In this document: piece after piece, positions 8,962 through 17,786 of the stretch
Numbering within the stretch: the first letter of the stretch is position 1
Layout of the letters: every line of letters starts with the position of its first letter
From: Rouxiella badensis
GTDB lineage: Bacteria > Pseudomonadota > Gammaproteobacteria > Enterobacterales > Enterobacteriaceae
Length of the DNA: 64,000 nucleotides
NCBI RefSeq assembly: GCF_002093665.1
Contig: NZ_MRWE01000004.1
Location: 1 to 64,000, forward strand
Direction: 5' to 3'
Program-made: the position numbers and the translations under genes
Notes under the pieces: generated by a model
Databases searched by the model: none
Seen by the model: only the letters and a program-made list of their open reading frames with translations
What the model was told of the DNA's origin: nothing

Positions 8962-9615
8962 ATGACGACGCTTTCAATCCTTTCTAACCAGGTCACGCCG
9001 CGAACCTTAAAAAAGATTGGCGTCGCTTTGGCCGTTACGCTTGCTGTGATGGTGGCCATTGGCCTGAACACCAAAGTGGTCAAAATTGGCTCAACGGAAG
9101 ACGTGGCCGAGCAGGCCTTCAATCCGGACAGCTACGGGGACAAAACTTTTCCGCAGATTCAGCAAAGCGTTCAATCGCGTGCAGTCGATGCGGCAACGCT
9201 CGCCACGGCGCTCAACGCTGACCCTGCGGCTGCGACGACGAAATACGGCGTCGGTAGCCCGATGCCGGTATTCTCTGTTTCGTTAACAGGCGTAGTTGGA
9301 GAAGGCGAGATGGGCATTTACGCACTGAAAGTCGCGGGCATGCCGGACGACATCAAGGTGCGTCTGCAAACCGGTCCGGCCATTAACGGCACCGATCTGC
9401 GCGACGCGACCGGCACCCTTCAGTTTGGGGATTTCAAGAACCAGATTGAGTACCAGAATGCCGGTTCGGGGATTAACCGTGCGATGAAAAAAGCGGTATT
9501 GAGCAATATCGATACCCAACATCTCAGCGGAAAAACCGTCAAAGTCACCGGCGTATTCCGCCTGCTTAATCCGAAAAACTGGCTGGTAACGCCAGTAGGG
9601 ATGACCGTCCAATGA
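8962..9615 (+). CDS. DUF2291 family protein, transporter-associated, membrane-anchored
   Basis: The protein of about 217 residues has one N-terminal hydrophobic segment (about residues 16-36, KKIGVALAVTLAVMVAIGL) followed by a roughly 180-residue soluble, presumably periplasmic domain rich in beta strands. DUF2291 genes typically sit beside sugar ABC importers; their role is not established, to my knowledge. No lipobox cysteine is seen, although relatives are often annotated as lipoproteins. The ATG at 8962 is preferred over the upstream ATG at 8932 because of a GAGG ribosome site 8 bp before it. Its end overlaps the ATPase gene by 4 bp. Confidence 0.75.
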   Translation: MTTLSILSNQVTPRTLKKIGVALAVTLAVMVAIGLNTKVVKIGSTEDVAEQAFNPDSYGDKTFPQIQQSVQSRAVDAATLATALNADPAAATTKYGVGSPMPVFSVSLTGVVGEGEMGIYALKVAGMPDDIKVRLQTGPAINGTDLRDATGTLQFGDFKNQIEYQNAGSGINRAMKKAVLSNIDTQHLSGKTVKVTGVFRLLNPKNWLVTPVGMTVQ

Positions 9616-11162
9616 GCAATGTAATCACTCATCCCAACGTCATTGATAACCAGACTGAGGGCGAAATCGTGCTCTCGGCGCGTAATGTCAGCAAAGTCTA
9701 TGGCTCGACTCACGCCCTAAAGGAAGTGGATTTCGACATTCGGCGGGGACAGGTCACCACGCTGTTCGGCGAAAATGGTGCCGGAAAATCGACGCTAATG
9801 AAGATCCTTTCCGGCGTGATAACCCCGAGTTCAGGGCAAATCCTCCTCAACGGCGAGCCGGTGGTGTTCAATTCCACCAATCAGGCCCGTGAGTGCGGTA
9901 TCTCAATCATTCATCAGGAGTTGAACCTCTCTCCCAATATGAACGTGCGCGACAACATCTTCGTCGGCCGTGAACTTCATCATGCCACCGGCGTGAACTT
10001 CGCCGAAGAAGAACGCATCGCCCGTGAACTGATGGAAGAGCTGGAGGAGGAGATCGACCCCTTAACCCTGGTTGAGGACTTGCGTCTCGGCCAGCAGCAG
10101 ATTGTTGAAATAGCCCGTGCACTGTCGGTTAAGTCGCGCATCCTAATCATGGACGAGCCGACTTCCGCACTGAGCGCCGCCGAGGTTGAGGTGCTATTCA
10201 AGATTATTCGCGATTTGACCAGCCGCGGCGTCGCCATCGTCTATATCTCGCATCACCTCGAAGAGGCGTTGGAGATAACCGACCGCGCGGTGGTACTGCG
10301 CGACGGCGTAATGACCGCCTACGCCAAACGCGAGGATATCGATTTACAGTGGATCGTGCGCAACATGGTGGGTGAGCATTTCGACCTGGGCTCACCGCCG
10401 ACCGGCTATGAGTTCGGTAATACCGCGCTGGAAGTGGGCGGCCTCACGGTGAAAGGCCCGACCGGCATCAAGGTAGTAGACAACCTGTCGCTGGCAATAC
10501 GCGCCGGGGAAATCGTCTGTATTTATGGCCTGATGGGCGCAGGACGCACCGAATTAATGGAGTGCATCGCCGGTCGAGTTAACGCCGAAAAAGGCACTAT
10601 CACCCTGAACGGGAAAGAGATCACTGGGTTGAGTATCGCCGACCGTATCGAGAGCGGTCTGGCACTGGTGCCCGAAGACCGCCAGCGCGATGGCCTGATT
10701 CAGACCATGACCGTCGGTGAAAATCTTACGCTCGCCAGCATCGGCGATTTTGTCAAAAGGCTGGTGCTGTCCCCAAAACGTGAGAAGCAGCTGGTCGATG
10801 AGTCTATCCGCAACGTCACGGTGAAAACCTCCGGCGGCGAAGCCACTATCGGCTCCCTCTCCGGCGGCAACCAGCAGAAAGTGGTCATCGGCAAAATGCT
10901 GGCGACGCATCCCAAAGTCATCCTGCTCGATGAGCCGAGCCGGGGGATTGATATCGGCGCCAAGGCCGAAGTGTTCAGGCTATTGGCCGAGAACGCCCGC
11001 AAAGGATTGGCGGTTATCTACTCGACGTCGGAAGTGGGCGAATGCCTCAGCGTGGCGCACCGTATCGTGGTGATGAGCAAAGGACATATTTCCGCCATCT
11101 TCGACGCCAGTGCAACCAAAGAACAGATTATGGCCGCCTCGGGCGAATCGCTCGTGGCCTGA
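9612..11162 (+). CDS. eryE: Erythritol ABC importer, double ATPase subunit (RbsA-like)
   Basis: This 516-residue protein contains two ABC domains, as in RbsA/XylG. Domain 1 has Walker A GENGAGKST (about 55-63), signature LRLGQQQIVEIARAL and Walker B ILIMDEPTSAL. Domain 2 has a degenerate Walker A GLMGAGRTEL, signature LSGGNQQKV and Walker B ILLDEPSRGID, the usual asymmetry of sugar importers. It energises uptake at the inner membrane. It overlaps the DUF2291 gene by 4 bp and is followed 61 bp later by the permease gene. Erythritol specificity is inferred from the divergent eryABCD genes. Confidence 0.85.
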   Translation: MSNVITHPNVIDNQTEGEIVLSARNVSKVYGSTHALKEVDFDIRRGQVTTLFGENGAGKSTLMKILSGVITPSSGQILLNGEPVVFNSTNQARECGISIIHQELNLSPNMNVRDNIFVGRELHHATGVNFAEEERIARELMEELEEEIDPLTLVEDLRLGQQQIVEIARALSVKSRILIMDEPTSALSAAEVEVLFKIIRDLTSRGVAIVYISHHLEEALEITDRAVVLRDGVMTAYAKREDIDLQWIVRNMVGEHFDLGSPPTGYEFGNTALEVGGLTVKGPTGIKVVDNLSLAIRAGEIVCIYGLMGAGRTELMECIAGRVNAEKGTITLNGKEITGLSIADRIESGLALVPEDRQRDGLIQTMTVGENLTLASIGDFVKRLVLSPKREKQLVDESIRNVTVKTSGGEATIGSLSGGNQQKVVIGKMLATHPKVILLDEPSRGIDIGAKAEVFRLLAENARKGLAVIYSTSEVGECLSVAHRIVVMSKGHISAIFDASATKEQIMAASGESLVA

Positions 11163-11223
11163 TAGCCGACCACGCTGACCTCAGGCGACTCGGATTTTAC
11201 GAAAACATTGGAAGCGAACTATC

Positions 11224-12285
11224 ATGAACGACAGAACCCATGCCCTGAGCACCTCGCGTGCACCCGCGGCGAAAAAACCCTCGAGCCATCGCAGCTTTAG
11301 CATCGCCAAGCTGCTGCTCGAAGGCCGTGCCTTCTTCGCCCTGCTGTTGATTATTATCGTGTTCTCTATCATGTCGCCGAACTACTTTAATTCTGCCAAC
11401 TTCCTGACCATGGCGTCTCACGTCGCTATCTTTGGGCTGCCGGCGATAGGTATGCTGCTGGTTATCCTCAACGGCGGCATTGACCTGTCGGTAGGATCCA
11501 CGCTCGGCCTTGCTGGCGTGTTTGCAGGCTTTCTGATGCAGGGCGTCAACCTGCAGGCATTTGGCGTCATCCTCTATTTTCCGGTCTGGGCGGTGGTGAT
11601 TCTGACCCTCGCACTCGGTGCGGTCGTCGGCCTGATTAACGGAGTCCTGGTCGCCGTGTTTCGCGTGCCGGCCTTCGTCGCCACACTCGGCTCACTGTAC
11701 GTTGCGCGCGGTATTGCCCTGCTGATGACCAACGGGTTGACCTACAACAAACTCTCCGGTGAAAGCGTGCTCGGCAATACCGGCTTCGACTGGCTCGGCT
11801 TTAACCGCATCTTCAATATTCCCATTGGCGTGCTGACTCTGTGTGTCATCGCTTTGGCGTGCGGTTTCCTGCTCAGCCGCACCGCGTTTGGCCGCTGGCT
11901 GTATGCTTCCGGCGGTAACGAACGTGCCGCCTCGCTCTCCGGCGTGCCGGTAAAACGGGTCAAAATCACAGTGTATGTCCTCTCTGGCGTCTGCGCCGCC
12001 ATTGCCGGTCTGGTGCTCTCCTCCCAGCTCACCTCGGCAGGCCCGACGGCAGGTACCACCTATGAACTGACCGCCATCGCCGCAGTGGTTATCGGCGGTG
12101 CGGCACTGACCGGCGGACGCGGTAACGTTCGCGGCACGCTGCTTGGCGCATTCGTCATCGGCTTTCTTTCCGACGGGCTGGTTATTATCGGGGTTTCCGC
12201 CTACTGGCAAACCGTATTCACCGGCGCGGTCATCGTATTGGCCGTACTGCTTAACACGCTACAGTACGGACGACGCAGCAAGTGA
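11224..12285 (+). CDS. eryF: Erythritol ABC importer, permease subunit (RbsC-like)
   Basis: The 353-residue inner-membrane protein has about 8-10 hydrophobic segments beginning near residue 40 and belongs to the RbsC/AraH permease family (BPD_transp_2). The family signatures LNGGIDLSVGS near residue 80 and the late GGAALTGGRGNVRGTLLGA, which contacts the ATPase, are clear. It presumably acts as a homodimer with the preceding ATPase and the following binding protein. The first 40 residues are hydrophilic and cytoplasmic, longer than in RbsC. Confidence 0.85.
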   Translation: MNDRTHALSTSRAPAAKKPSSHRSFSIAKLLLEGRAFFALLLIIIVFSIMSPNYFNSANFLTMASHVAIFGLPAIGMLLVILNGGIDLSVGSTLGLAGVFAGFLMQGVNLQAFGVILYFPVWAVVILTLALGAVVGLINGVLVAVFRVPAFVATLGSLYVARGIALLMTNGLTYNKLSGESVLGNTGFDWLGFNRIFNIPIGVLTLCVIALACGFLLSRTAFGRWLYASGGNERAASLSGVPVKRVKITVYVLSGVCAAIAGLVLSSQLTSAGPTAGTTYELTAIAAVVIGGAALTGGRGNVRGTLLGAFVIGFLSDGLVIIGVSAYWQTVFTGAVIVLAVLLNTLQYGRRSK

Positions 12286-12352
12286 TGTGACTTTAGATGT
12301 AAAAACAAGAAGATAGAAAACTCTACACCCTACAAACACTGGAGTATCTCAC

Positions 12353-13306
12353 ATGTTCCATAACAGCAGACGTTTACTGATGGTCACCGCCGTCGCCGCA
12401 ATGACGGTGTTCGCGACCCCTTCCTGGGCGGATAAAGGCCTGATGACGATTATCGTCAACGACCCTTCCAACCCTTACTGGTACACCGAGGGCCAGGTGG
12501 CTAAGGCACAGGCTGAAAAACTCGGCTATTCGGCGACGGTCAGCGCCCATAAAGGCGATACCAACACCGAGAGCCAACTGATTGACACGGCGATCACCAA
12601 CAAATCCAAAGCGATTATCCTCGATCCCGCTAACGCCGACGGCTCGGTAGGATCGGTCAAGAAAGCCATCGCGGCGGGGATCCCGGTGATTGTTATCAAC
12701 GCCGAGCTGAACCAGAGCGGACTGGCGAAGGCGCAACTGGTGTCTAATAACGCGCAGGGTGCCGCATTGGGTGCAATGGAGTGGGTCAAGGCGGTTGGCG
12801 ACAGCGGTAATTACGTCGAACTGCTCGGTTCGCCGTCAGATAACAATGCCGCAACCCGTGCCAACGGCTACGATACCGTGCTGTCACAGTATCCTGACCT
12901 CAAACAGGTTGCCAAAGAGGTTGCCAACTGGGACCGCACTCAAGGCTATAACAAAATGCAGTCCATGCTTCAGGCGCATCCTGACATTAAAGGGGTGATC
13001 AGCGGCAACGACGAAATGGCGCTTGGCGCGATTGCCGCGTTGAAAGAAGCGGGGAAACTGGGTCAGGTCAAAGTCGGTGCATTCGATGGCTCACCGGACG
13101 CGGTTGATGCAGTGAAAGCCGGCACACTGGCCTACACCGTCATGCAGCCAGTGGCACAATTTGCCGCCAAGGCGATTGATGAGGCCGATACCTTCCTTAA
13201 AACCGGTAAAACCGGTGCGGCTCAGGAGAAACAGCTGTTTGACTGTGTGCTGATTAACAAGGATAACGTCGCGAAATACACTTCCGCGTTCAAACTGTCT
13301 AATTAA
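12353..13306 (+). CDS. eryG: Erythritol ABC importer, periplasmic binding protein (RbsB-like)
   Basis: The 317-residue protein has a clear Sec signal peptide (positive MFHNSRRLLM, hydrophobic core, cleavage after PSWA near residue 26). The mature protein is a two-lobed ribose-binding-type domain: IIVNDPSNPYW, AIILDPANADGS, GVISGNDEMALGAIAAL and VGAFDGSPDAVDAVKAG. It captures the polyol in the periplasm and delivers it to the permease. It has a GGAG ribosome site and is the last transporter gene. Ligand identity rests on context. Confidence 0.85.
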   Translation: MFHNSRRLLMVTAVAAMTVFATPSWADKGLMTIIVNDPSNPYWYTEGQVAKAQAEKLGYSATVSAHKGDTNTESQLIDTAITNKSKAIILDPANADGSVGSVKKAIAAGIPVIVINAELNQSGLAKAQLVSNNAQGAALGAMEWVKAVGDSGNYVELLGSPSDNNAATRANGYDTVLSQYPDLKQVAKEVANWDRTQGYNKMQSMLQAHPDIKGVISGNDEMALGAIAALKEAGKLGQVKVGAFDGSPDAVDAVKAGTLAYTVMQPVAQFAAKAIDEADTFLKTGKTGAAQEKQLFDCVLINKDNVAKYTSAFKLSN

Positions 13307-13406
13307 CGCAGAGAAACAGGTTAACTTTCCGTTCTTACAGGCTTTTTTACTTCGCTGATTTGCCAAACCGCTCAATCAGCGCTGTAATAGGTCGATTTTA
13401 CAGGAC

Positions 13407-13436
13407 ACCCCGTCGCCCTTCTCGTGCCGACGGGGT
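13407..13436. repeat. 9-bp perfect hairpin before the DeoR gene
   Basis: ACCCCGTCG and its exact complement are separated by 12 bases. No T-run follows on either strand, so it is not a standard terminator. It lies 101 bp after eryG and 28 bp before the DeoR regulator start. It could stabilise the eryG mRNA end or act as a regulator site. Confidence 0.5.
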
Positions 13437-13464
13437 GACGTTAATTCGTCTTTTGGAACTCACT

Positions 13465-14310
13465 ATGACTCAGGCTTCCCAAAATAATGCAGTCGACGTT
13501 TTCATGGCGGAAGCGCTGCCCAGCGACAGTCGCCAGGCGAGACAGCTTGCACGTCGCCAGCTGATTGTCGAGGCGGTGATGGCGGAAGGCGCGATTCGTA
13601 TTGAGGACATCACCGACCGCTTCAGCATCAGCCTGATGACCGCACATCGCGACATTGATGAACTGGTCGAGCGCGGCCTGCTGAGAAAGACGCGTGGTGT
13701 GGTTTCCGCGACGCCCACCAGCCTGGTCGAGTCCAGCGACGTTTATCGTTCCACCCGTCAGCTTGAAGAAAAATGTGCCCTTGCCGAGGTTGCGGCCAGC
13801 TATATCGAACCCGGTCAGGCAATATTTTTCGATGACTCCACTACCGTGCTGCAAATGGCGCGCTATTTGCCGTCAAAAGCGCCGCTGACGGTGATTACTA
13901 ACTCACTCACCGTGATGACCGAGCTCAAAGAAATGCGCGACATCACCTTAATGGGCCTCGGCGGCCAGTTCTATAACTGGTGCAACGCCTTTATGGGCCA
14001 GATGACGCGCAAGGAAATCGCGAATTTACAGGCGGATATGTTCTTCGTCAGCATGTCGGCGATTATCGACGATCGGGTATTTCACCAGTCGGCCGAGATG
14101 GTCGAAACCAAGCGCGCAATGTTTGAGTCCTCCGAGAAACGTATTCTGCTGGTCGATCACACCAAGTTTGAACGCCGCGCCCTGCATAGCTTCGCCCACC
14201 TCGACGAGTTTGACGTGGTCATCGTCAATCAAGGCACGCCGCTGCCCATCATTCAGCGCATGAAGGATAAAAACGTCAATGTGGTGGTTGCACCGATGAA
14301 AGCTGATTAG
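13465..14310 (+). CDS. DeoR-family transcriptional regulator
   Basis: The roughly 281-residue regulator has an N-terminal DeoR helix-turn-helix (about residues 25-75, AEGAIRIEDITDRFSISLMTAHRDIDEL) and a DeoR C-terminal sugar-phosphate sensor domain (about 95-250, with FDDSTTVLQMARYLP and VFHQSAEMVETKRAMF). ATG 13465, with a GGA ribosome site, is preferred to an upstream in-frame start that would add 35 unrelated residues. It follows the transporter operon. As I recall, Brucella erythritol loci also carry a DeoR-type gene next to eryH/eryI, so it may be a second pathway regulator. Its stop overlaps the convergent SDR gene by 4 bp. Confidence 0.85.
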   Translation: MTQASQNNAVDVFMAEALPSDSRQARQLARRQLIVEAVMAEGAIRIEDITDRFSISLMTAHRDIDELVERGLLRKTRGVVSATPTSLVESSDVYRSTRQLEEKCALAEVAASYIEPGQAIFFDDSTTVLQMARYLPSKAPLTVITNSLTVMTELKEMRDITLMGLGGQFYNWCNAFMGQMTRKEIANLQADMFFVSMSAIIDDRVFHQSAEMVETKRAMFESSEKRILLVDHTKFERRALHSFAHLDEFDVVIVNQGTPLPIIQRMKDKNVNVVVAPMKAD

Positions 14311-15107
14311 CCGTTATCCTGAAAACCGGGATAGAGGCTCATCCCACCGTCAACGAACAGCGTGGTGCCATGCACGTAGTCGGAGAGGTCGCTAGCCAGC
14401 CAGACCACGGCGTTAGCAACGTCGACAGGGTCGCCGATCCGCCCATAGGGCACCAGTTTGAGGATTTTGTTGGTACCCTCTCCCTCTCTGCTGCTTGCAT
14501 TGATGGGGGTAGCGATGGCCCCAGGAGCCACAGAATTCACGCGGATCTTCTCGCCACCAATCTCCTGCGCGATGCTGCGCATCAACATATCCACTCCCCC
14601 TTTCGAAGACGCGTAATTAACGTGCCCACCCCAGGGAATAACCTGATGCACCGAACTCATGTGGATAATTTTCCCGATGGCGCGGCTCACATTGCGCTGT
14701 GTCCCCTGTTTGCGGAACTGACGTAATGCCGCGCGGGCACAGAGAAATTGCCCGGTGAGATTCACCTCGATCACCTTGTTCCAGTCCGCCAGCGTCATCT
14801 CACCAATCGGCGAATCCTTCTGCAAGCCCGAGTTGGCGACCAAAATATCCAACGCCCCGAATTCGGCGATCGTCTGTTCAAACAGACGCTCAACGTCCTC
14901 TTCGTTCGAGACATCTCCCCCTAACGCGATAGCCTGACCGCCCTGTTGACGAATCTGTGCGGCCAAGGCTTCGGCGGGTTCTGCATGACTGTTGTAATTG
15001 ACAACAACGCTGGCACCGGCGGCTGCCAGCCCTTCGGCACAGGCATAGCCAAGGCCCGAGCTGGCACCGGTGACCAGCGCAATTTGATGAGTAAGAGATA
15101 AATTCAT
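14307..15107 (-). CDS. Short-chain dehydrogenase/reductase, glucose 1-dehydrogenase-like
   Basis: This 266-residue classical SDR has the NAD(P) motif TGASSGLG (about 14-21), NNAG replaced by VANSG (about 90), a catalytic Ser in HMSSVHQV, YASSK (Tyr and Lys about 164-168), and PGAIATP. The overall sequence resembles bacterial glucose 1-dehydrogenases. It is convergent with the DeoR gene and probably has its own promoter. The substrate, perhaps a polyol or sugar given the neighbouring ery locus, is unknown. Confidence 0.85.
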   Translation of the reverse strand: MNLSLTHQIALVTGASSGLGYACAEGLAAAGASVVVNYNSHAEPAEALAAQIRQQGGQAIALGGDVSNEEDVERLFEQTIAEFGALDILVANSGLQKDSPIGEMTLADWNKVIEVNLTGQFLCARAALRQFRKQGTQRNVSRAIGKIIHMSSVHQVIPWGGHVNYASSKGGVDMLMRSIAQEIGGEKIRVNSVAPGAIATPINASSREGEGTNKILKLVPYGRIGDPVDVANAVVWLASDLSDYVHGTTLFVDGGMSLYPGFQDNG

Positions 15108-15218
15108 GCATGCTCCTCATTGATTTCTATTGGGTATTACAACTTAGTGTAGTCACTAGAGTTGTTCAGCACCGAAATAATGAGCACGCAAAGGTTACAA
15201 ACTCCTACAGAAACAGAC

Positions 15219-15482
15219 TCAATGACCGTGCACCGTCCAGCTCACCAGACGCATTACCACAGGCCGAACCACAAGAATGCAAACGAAGGCCGCAGGCATT
15301 GCAACGCGATAGGCATTCATCACATTTGCCATGTAATGATCCCCTGCGCCAAATTCAGCGAACGTGATCACCAGACTCATCATAAACGCCATGATGGTCG
15401 CCATATAAAGCGCAAAAACGTAGGGTGAGGTATGCTTGGGAAAGCGGATCCTTGACGTATTCTTAAGGGTGCTCTGGGTCAT
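15219..15482 (-). CDS. DUF2798 family small membrane protein
   Basis: The 87-residue protein has two hydrophobic segments (about 21-42, YVFALYMATIMAFMMSLVIT, and 58-76, VAMPAAFVCILVVRPVVMRLV) joined by a short polar loop, which is the DUF2798 pattern. Function is unknown. It lies divergent from the LysR gene at 15611, which may regulate it. Confidence 0.7.
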   Translation of the reverse strand: MTQSTLKNTSRIRFPKHTSPYVFALYMATIMAFMMSLVITFAEFGAGDHYMANVMNAYRVAMPAAFVCILVVRPVVMRLVSWTVHGH

Positions 15483-15610
15483 CGTTGTCTCCTGCTTTTT
15501 TGATAAGTAGCGTAAGAGCGCTTAACCTAACAAGCTCTCCGGTACGGCGGTAGAGGCGCTATGCTTTAATCATTGCTAAGTAAAAATTACGAATGGAGCG
15601 TTGAGCATCA

Positions 15611-16510
15611 ATGGATATTCTGGGCCTGATCAATAGCTTTATCCGCGTGGTGGATAACGGCAGCATCGCAGCAGCGGCTCGTGCCCAGGGCATAAGCCCT
15701 GCCGCTGTAAGCCAGAGCATCTCGCGGCTCGAAAATCATTTAGGGGTGCGGCTGCTGTCGCGCACTACGCGTAGCATGACGCTCACCGAAAGCGGCAAAC
15801 GTTATTACGAGAAAGTGCACCACATCCCGCAGGATATCGACCTTGCCTCGCAGGCCGCTGCCGTCGAGACCAAACCTCAGGGGGCGCTGTGTATCGCAAC
15901 GACCGCCGCCTTTGGCCGTCACGTGCTCGCACCGCGCATGCCTGCGTTTAAAGATGCTTATCCAGATATCGAAATAGAGATCATCAGCACCGATCGCAGC
16001 GTCGATCATCGGCTAGAAGGCGTAGATGTCAGCATTCGGATCGAGGCCCAGCTCAACGATCAGCTTATCGCCCGCCCTATTGCTTCAATCCCTTTTGTGT
16101 TTTGCGCCGCCCCTGCCTATCTTGACCGCGCAGGCGTACCCGCAACGCCTGAGAACCTGAGCCATCATTCCTGCCTGGTTTTTCGTTATCCCACCGATGG
16201 CCGTTTCCTGCCCTGGAGTTTTGTGCGTGACGGCAAACGTTTCAACGCCAAACTGAACCCCGGTTTTATCAGTGATGACATCGATATCATTACGCAAATT
16301 GCACTAAACGGCGGCGGCATTGCCCGACTTGCAGGCTTCGTCGCACAACCGTTGATTGATGCGGGAAAGCTGGTAGCGTTATTTACTACTTTTAACGACG
16401 ACACCGCCCGAGCGGAACCTTTACCGATGAATATCTATGCCTGCGTGACGGAACGTTCGGCGCTCAATGCCAAAGTACGGGCGTTTATTGAGTTTCTGGA
16501 GGGAATGTAA
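15611..16510 (+). CDS. LysR-family transcriptional regulator
   Basis: This 299-residue LysR protein has an N-terminal winged helix (residues 1-60, LINSFIRVVDNGSIAAAARAQGISPAAVSQSISRLENHLG) and an effector domain (about 90-295) like the CrgA/AaeR group. It is divergent from the DUF2798 gene across 128 bp, the most likely target. It is the last protein gene of the accessory block before argU. The ATG at 15611 has a GGAG site just upstream. Confidence 0.88.
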   Translation: MDILGLINSFIRVVDNGSIAAAARAQGISPAAVSQSISRLENHLGVRLLSRTTRSMTLTESGKRYYEKVHHIPQDIDLASQAAAVETKPQGALCIATTAAFGRHVLAPRMPAFKDAYPDIEIEIISTDRSVDHRLEGVDVSIRIEAQLNDQLIARPIASIPFVFCAAPAYLDRAGVPATPENLSHHSCLVFRYPTDGRFLPWSFVRDGKRFNAKLNPGFISDDIDIITQIALNGGGIARLAGFVAQPLIDAGKLVALFTTFNDDTARAEPLPMNIYACVTERSALNAKVRAFIEFLEGM

Positions 16511-16549
16511 TGCTTTGCTGCAAAGGGTTCAGCAGTGAATTTCAGGCAT

Positions 16550-16573
16550 AAAAAAAGACATCCTGAGATGTCT
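16550..16573 (-). terminator. Rho-independent terminator of argU
   Basis: Read on the minus strand, a 7-bp stem AGACATC/GATGTCT with a 4-base loop is followed by a run of Ts. It begins 23 bases after the tRNA 3' end. It may also slow transcripts from the convergent LysR gene. Confidence 0.8.
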
Positions 16574-16596
16574 GAATTCTGGCGCTGCCATATTAA

Positions 16597-16673
16597 TGGT
16601 ACGCCCTACAGGGCTCGAACCTGTGACCTACGGCTTAGAAGGCCGTTGCTCTATCCAACTGAGCTAAGGGCGC
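16597..16673 (-). tRNA. argU: tRNA-Arg (anticodon UCU)
   Basis: The reverse complement folds as a 77-nt cloverleaf starting GCGCCCTTAGCTCAG, with anticodon stem ACGGC/GCCGT enclosing loop CTTCTAA (anticodon TCT). It has a T-loop GTTCGAG and an encoded CCA end. It reads AGA codons. The first acceptor pair appears as G1-U72. In E. coli, argU lies near folD/ybcJ, as here, and is a known integration site for mobile DNA. Confidence 0.95.
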
Positions 16674-16880
16674 ATTAGACTGCTAAAAGGCAGTACAGCG
16701 GACTCGGATTATACGGGCCATCCGAGTTGAGTCAATGGCTTTTGCGTTTACTGCTCAATGCCTGAGCAATTTCACCTAAATTTCTAACTAATACGGCAGC
16801 AAGGCTGGTGAAATTAAATAAATTTCAATGATTAGGCCTCTGCCGCCGTTTTTTACGATTTGCCGCCTTGGCTTACGACT

Positions 16881-17786
16881 TTAGCGGTTAAAGGCATCTA
16901 AAATGACTCGTGCGGAGGACTCGTAGGCCGCATTCTCTGCTGTTGTGAGCTTTGGATGTAGGCGTTTAACAATGCCACCTTTGCCAATAATGGCCGGTTG
17001 GCCGATGTAGACCTGTTTGGCATCGTCCCACGCGGCGACCGGATACACGCTTTGCGCATCGGAGAGAACGGCATCAACCAGTCTTGCCGTCGCGGTGGCG
17101 ATGCCGAAGCTGGTCCAACCTTTGCCCTGCAGAATCGCCCATCCGCCGCCGCGCACCGCCGACTCAAGCTGTAGCCAGTTTGCTTCCCCCTCTACCGCCA
17201 GTTCGCTAACCGGGCAGCCGCCGATGTTTACCGTGCTCCAGGCCACAAACTGCGATTCGCCGTGCTCGCCCATCACGTAGCCGTTTACGCTTTTCGGATC
17301 GACGCTAAAGAACTCACCGACCACGCGCTTCATACGTGCTGTATCCAGAGAGGTGCCGGTACCCAATACCTGCGCATGCGGCAGTCTACTCACTTTCTGA
17401 ATTACCTGAGTAATCACGTCGCAGGGATTGGTAATATTGATGATAACGCCATTAAATCCGCTGGCGATGATTTTTGGTGTTACCTCACTCACTGCCTCTC
17501 GTGTTTCGGCCAGCTCTTCGAGACGGTCTTCGCGCAGCAGCGTTTTAGGACCGACGGCGATGACAACAACCTCGGCATCCTCCAGCGCCGCATAATCATT
17601 GGCGATCACCTGCACCCGCGAAGCCGTCAGCGAAGCCATATCACGCAGCTCAATTGCCTGACTGTCAGCCTTCGCTTTATTTTCATCGATCAGGACCAGA
17701 ACGTCACACAGCCCCTGCGTCACAAGTGAAAATGCCGTATCGGCCCCAACGTGACCCACGCCTATAATGCCTACTTTTCTGGTCAT
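16881..17786 (-). CDS. L-2-hydroxyacid dehydrogenase (L-lactate / L-2-hydroxyisocaproate type)
   Basis: The 301-residue protein belongs to the LDH/MDH superfamily. Residues include the NAD-binding GVGHVG (about 8-13), the acidic IDEN that favours NAD, NPCDVIT, GTGTSLDTAR (substrate-binding Asp/Arg) and GEHGESQFVAW (catalytic His). The specificity loop and overall sequence look more like Lactobacillus L-2-hydroxyisocaproate dehydrogenase than true lactate dehydrogenase. It probably reduces branched or medium 2-keto acids. It stands alone between argU and folD, where E. coli has no counterpart, suggesting acquisition. Confidence 0.8.
   Translation of the reverse strand: MTRKVGIIGVGHVGADTAFSLVTQGLCDVLVLIDENKAKADSQAIELRDMASLTASRVQVIANDYAALEDAEVVVIAVGPKTLLREDRLEELAETREAVSEVTPKIIASGFNGVIINITNPCDVITQVIQKVSRLPHAQVLGTGTSLDTARMKRVVGEFFSVDPKSVNGYVMGEHGESQFVAWSTVNIGGCPVSELAVEGEANWLQLESAVRGGGWAILQGKGWTSFGIATATARLVDAVLSDAQSVYPVAAWDDAKQVYIGQPAIIGKGGIVKRLHPKLTTAENAAYESSARVILDAFNR

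Noticed and set aside
13360-13464. Longer N-terminus for the DeoR regulator
   Set aside because: The extra 35 residues are not family-like and contain the intergenic hairpin; ATG 13465 has a ribosome site.
15108-16596. Prophage or integrative element at argU
   Set aside because: No integrase, no duplicate of the tRNA 3' end and no phage genes appear between 1 and 16596.
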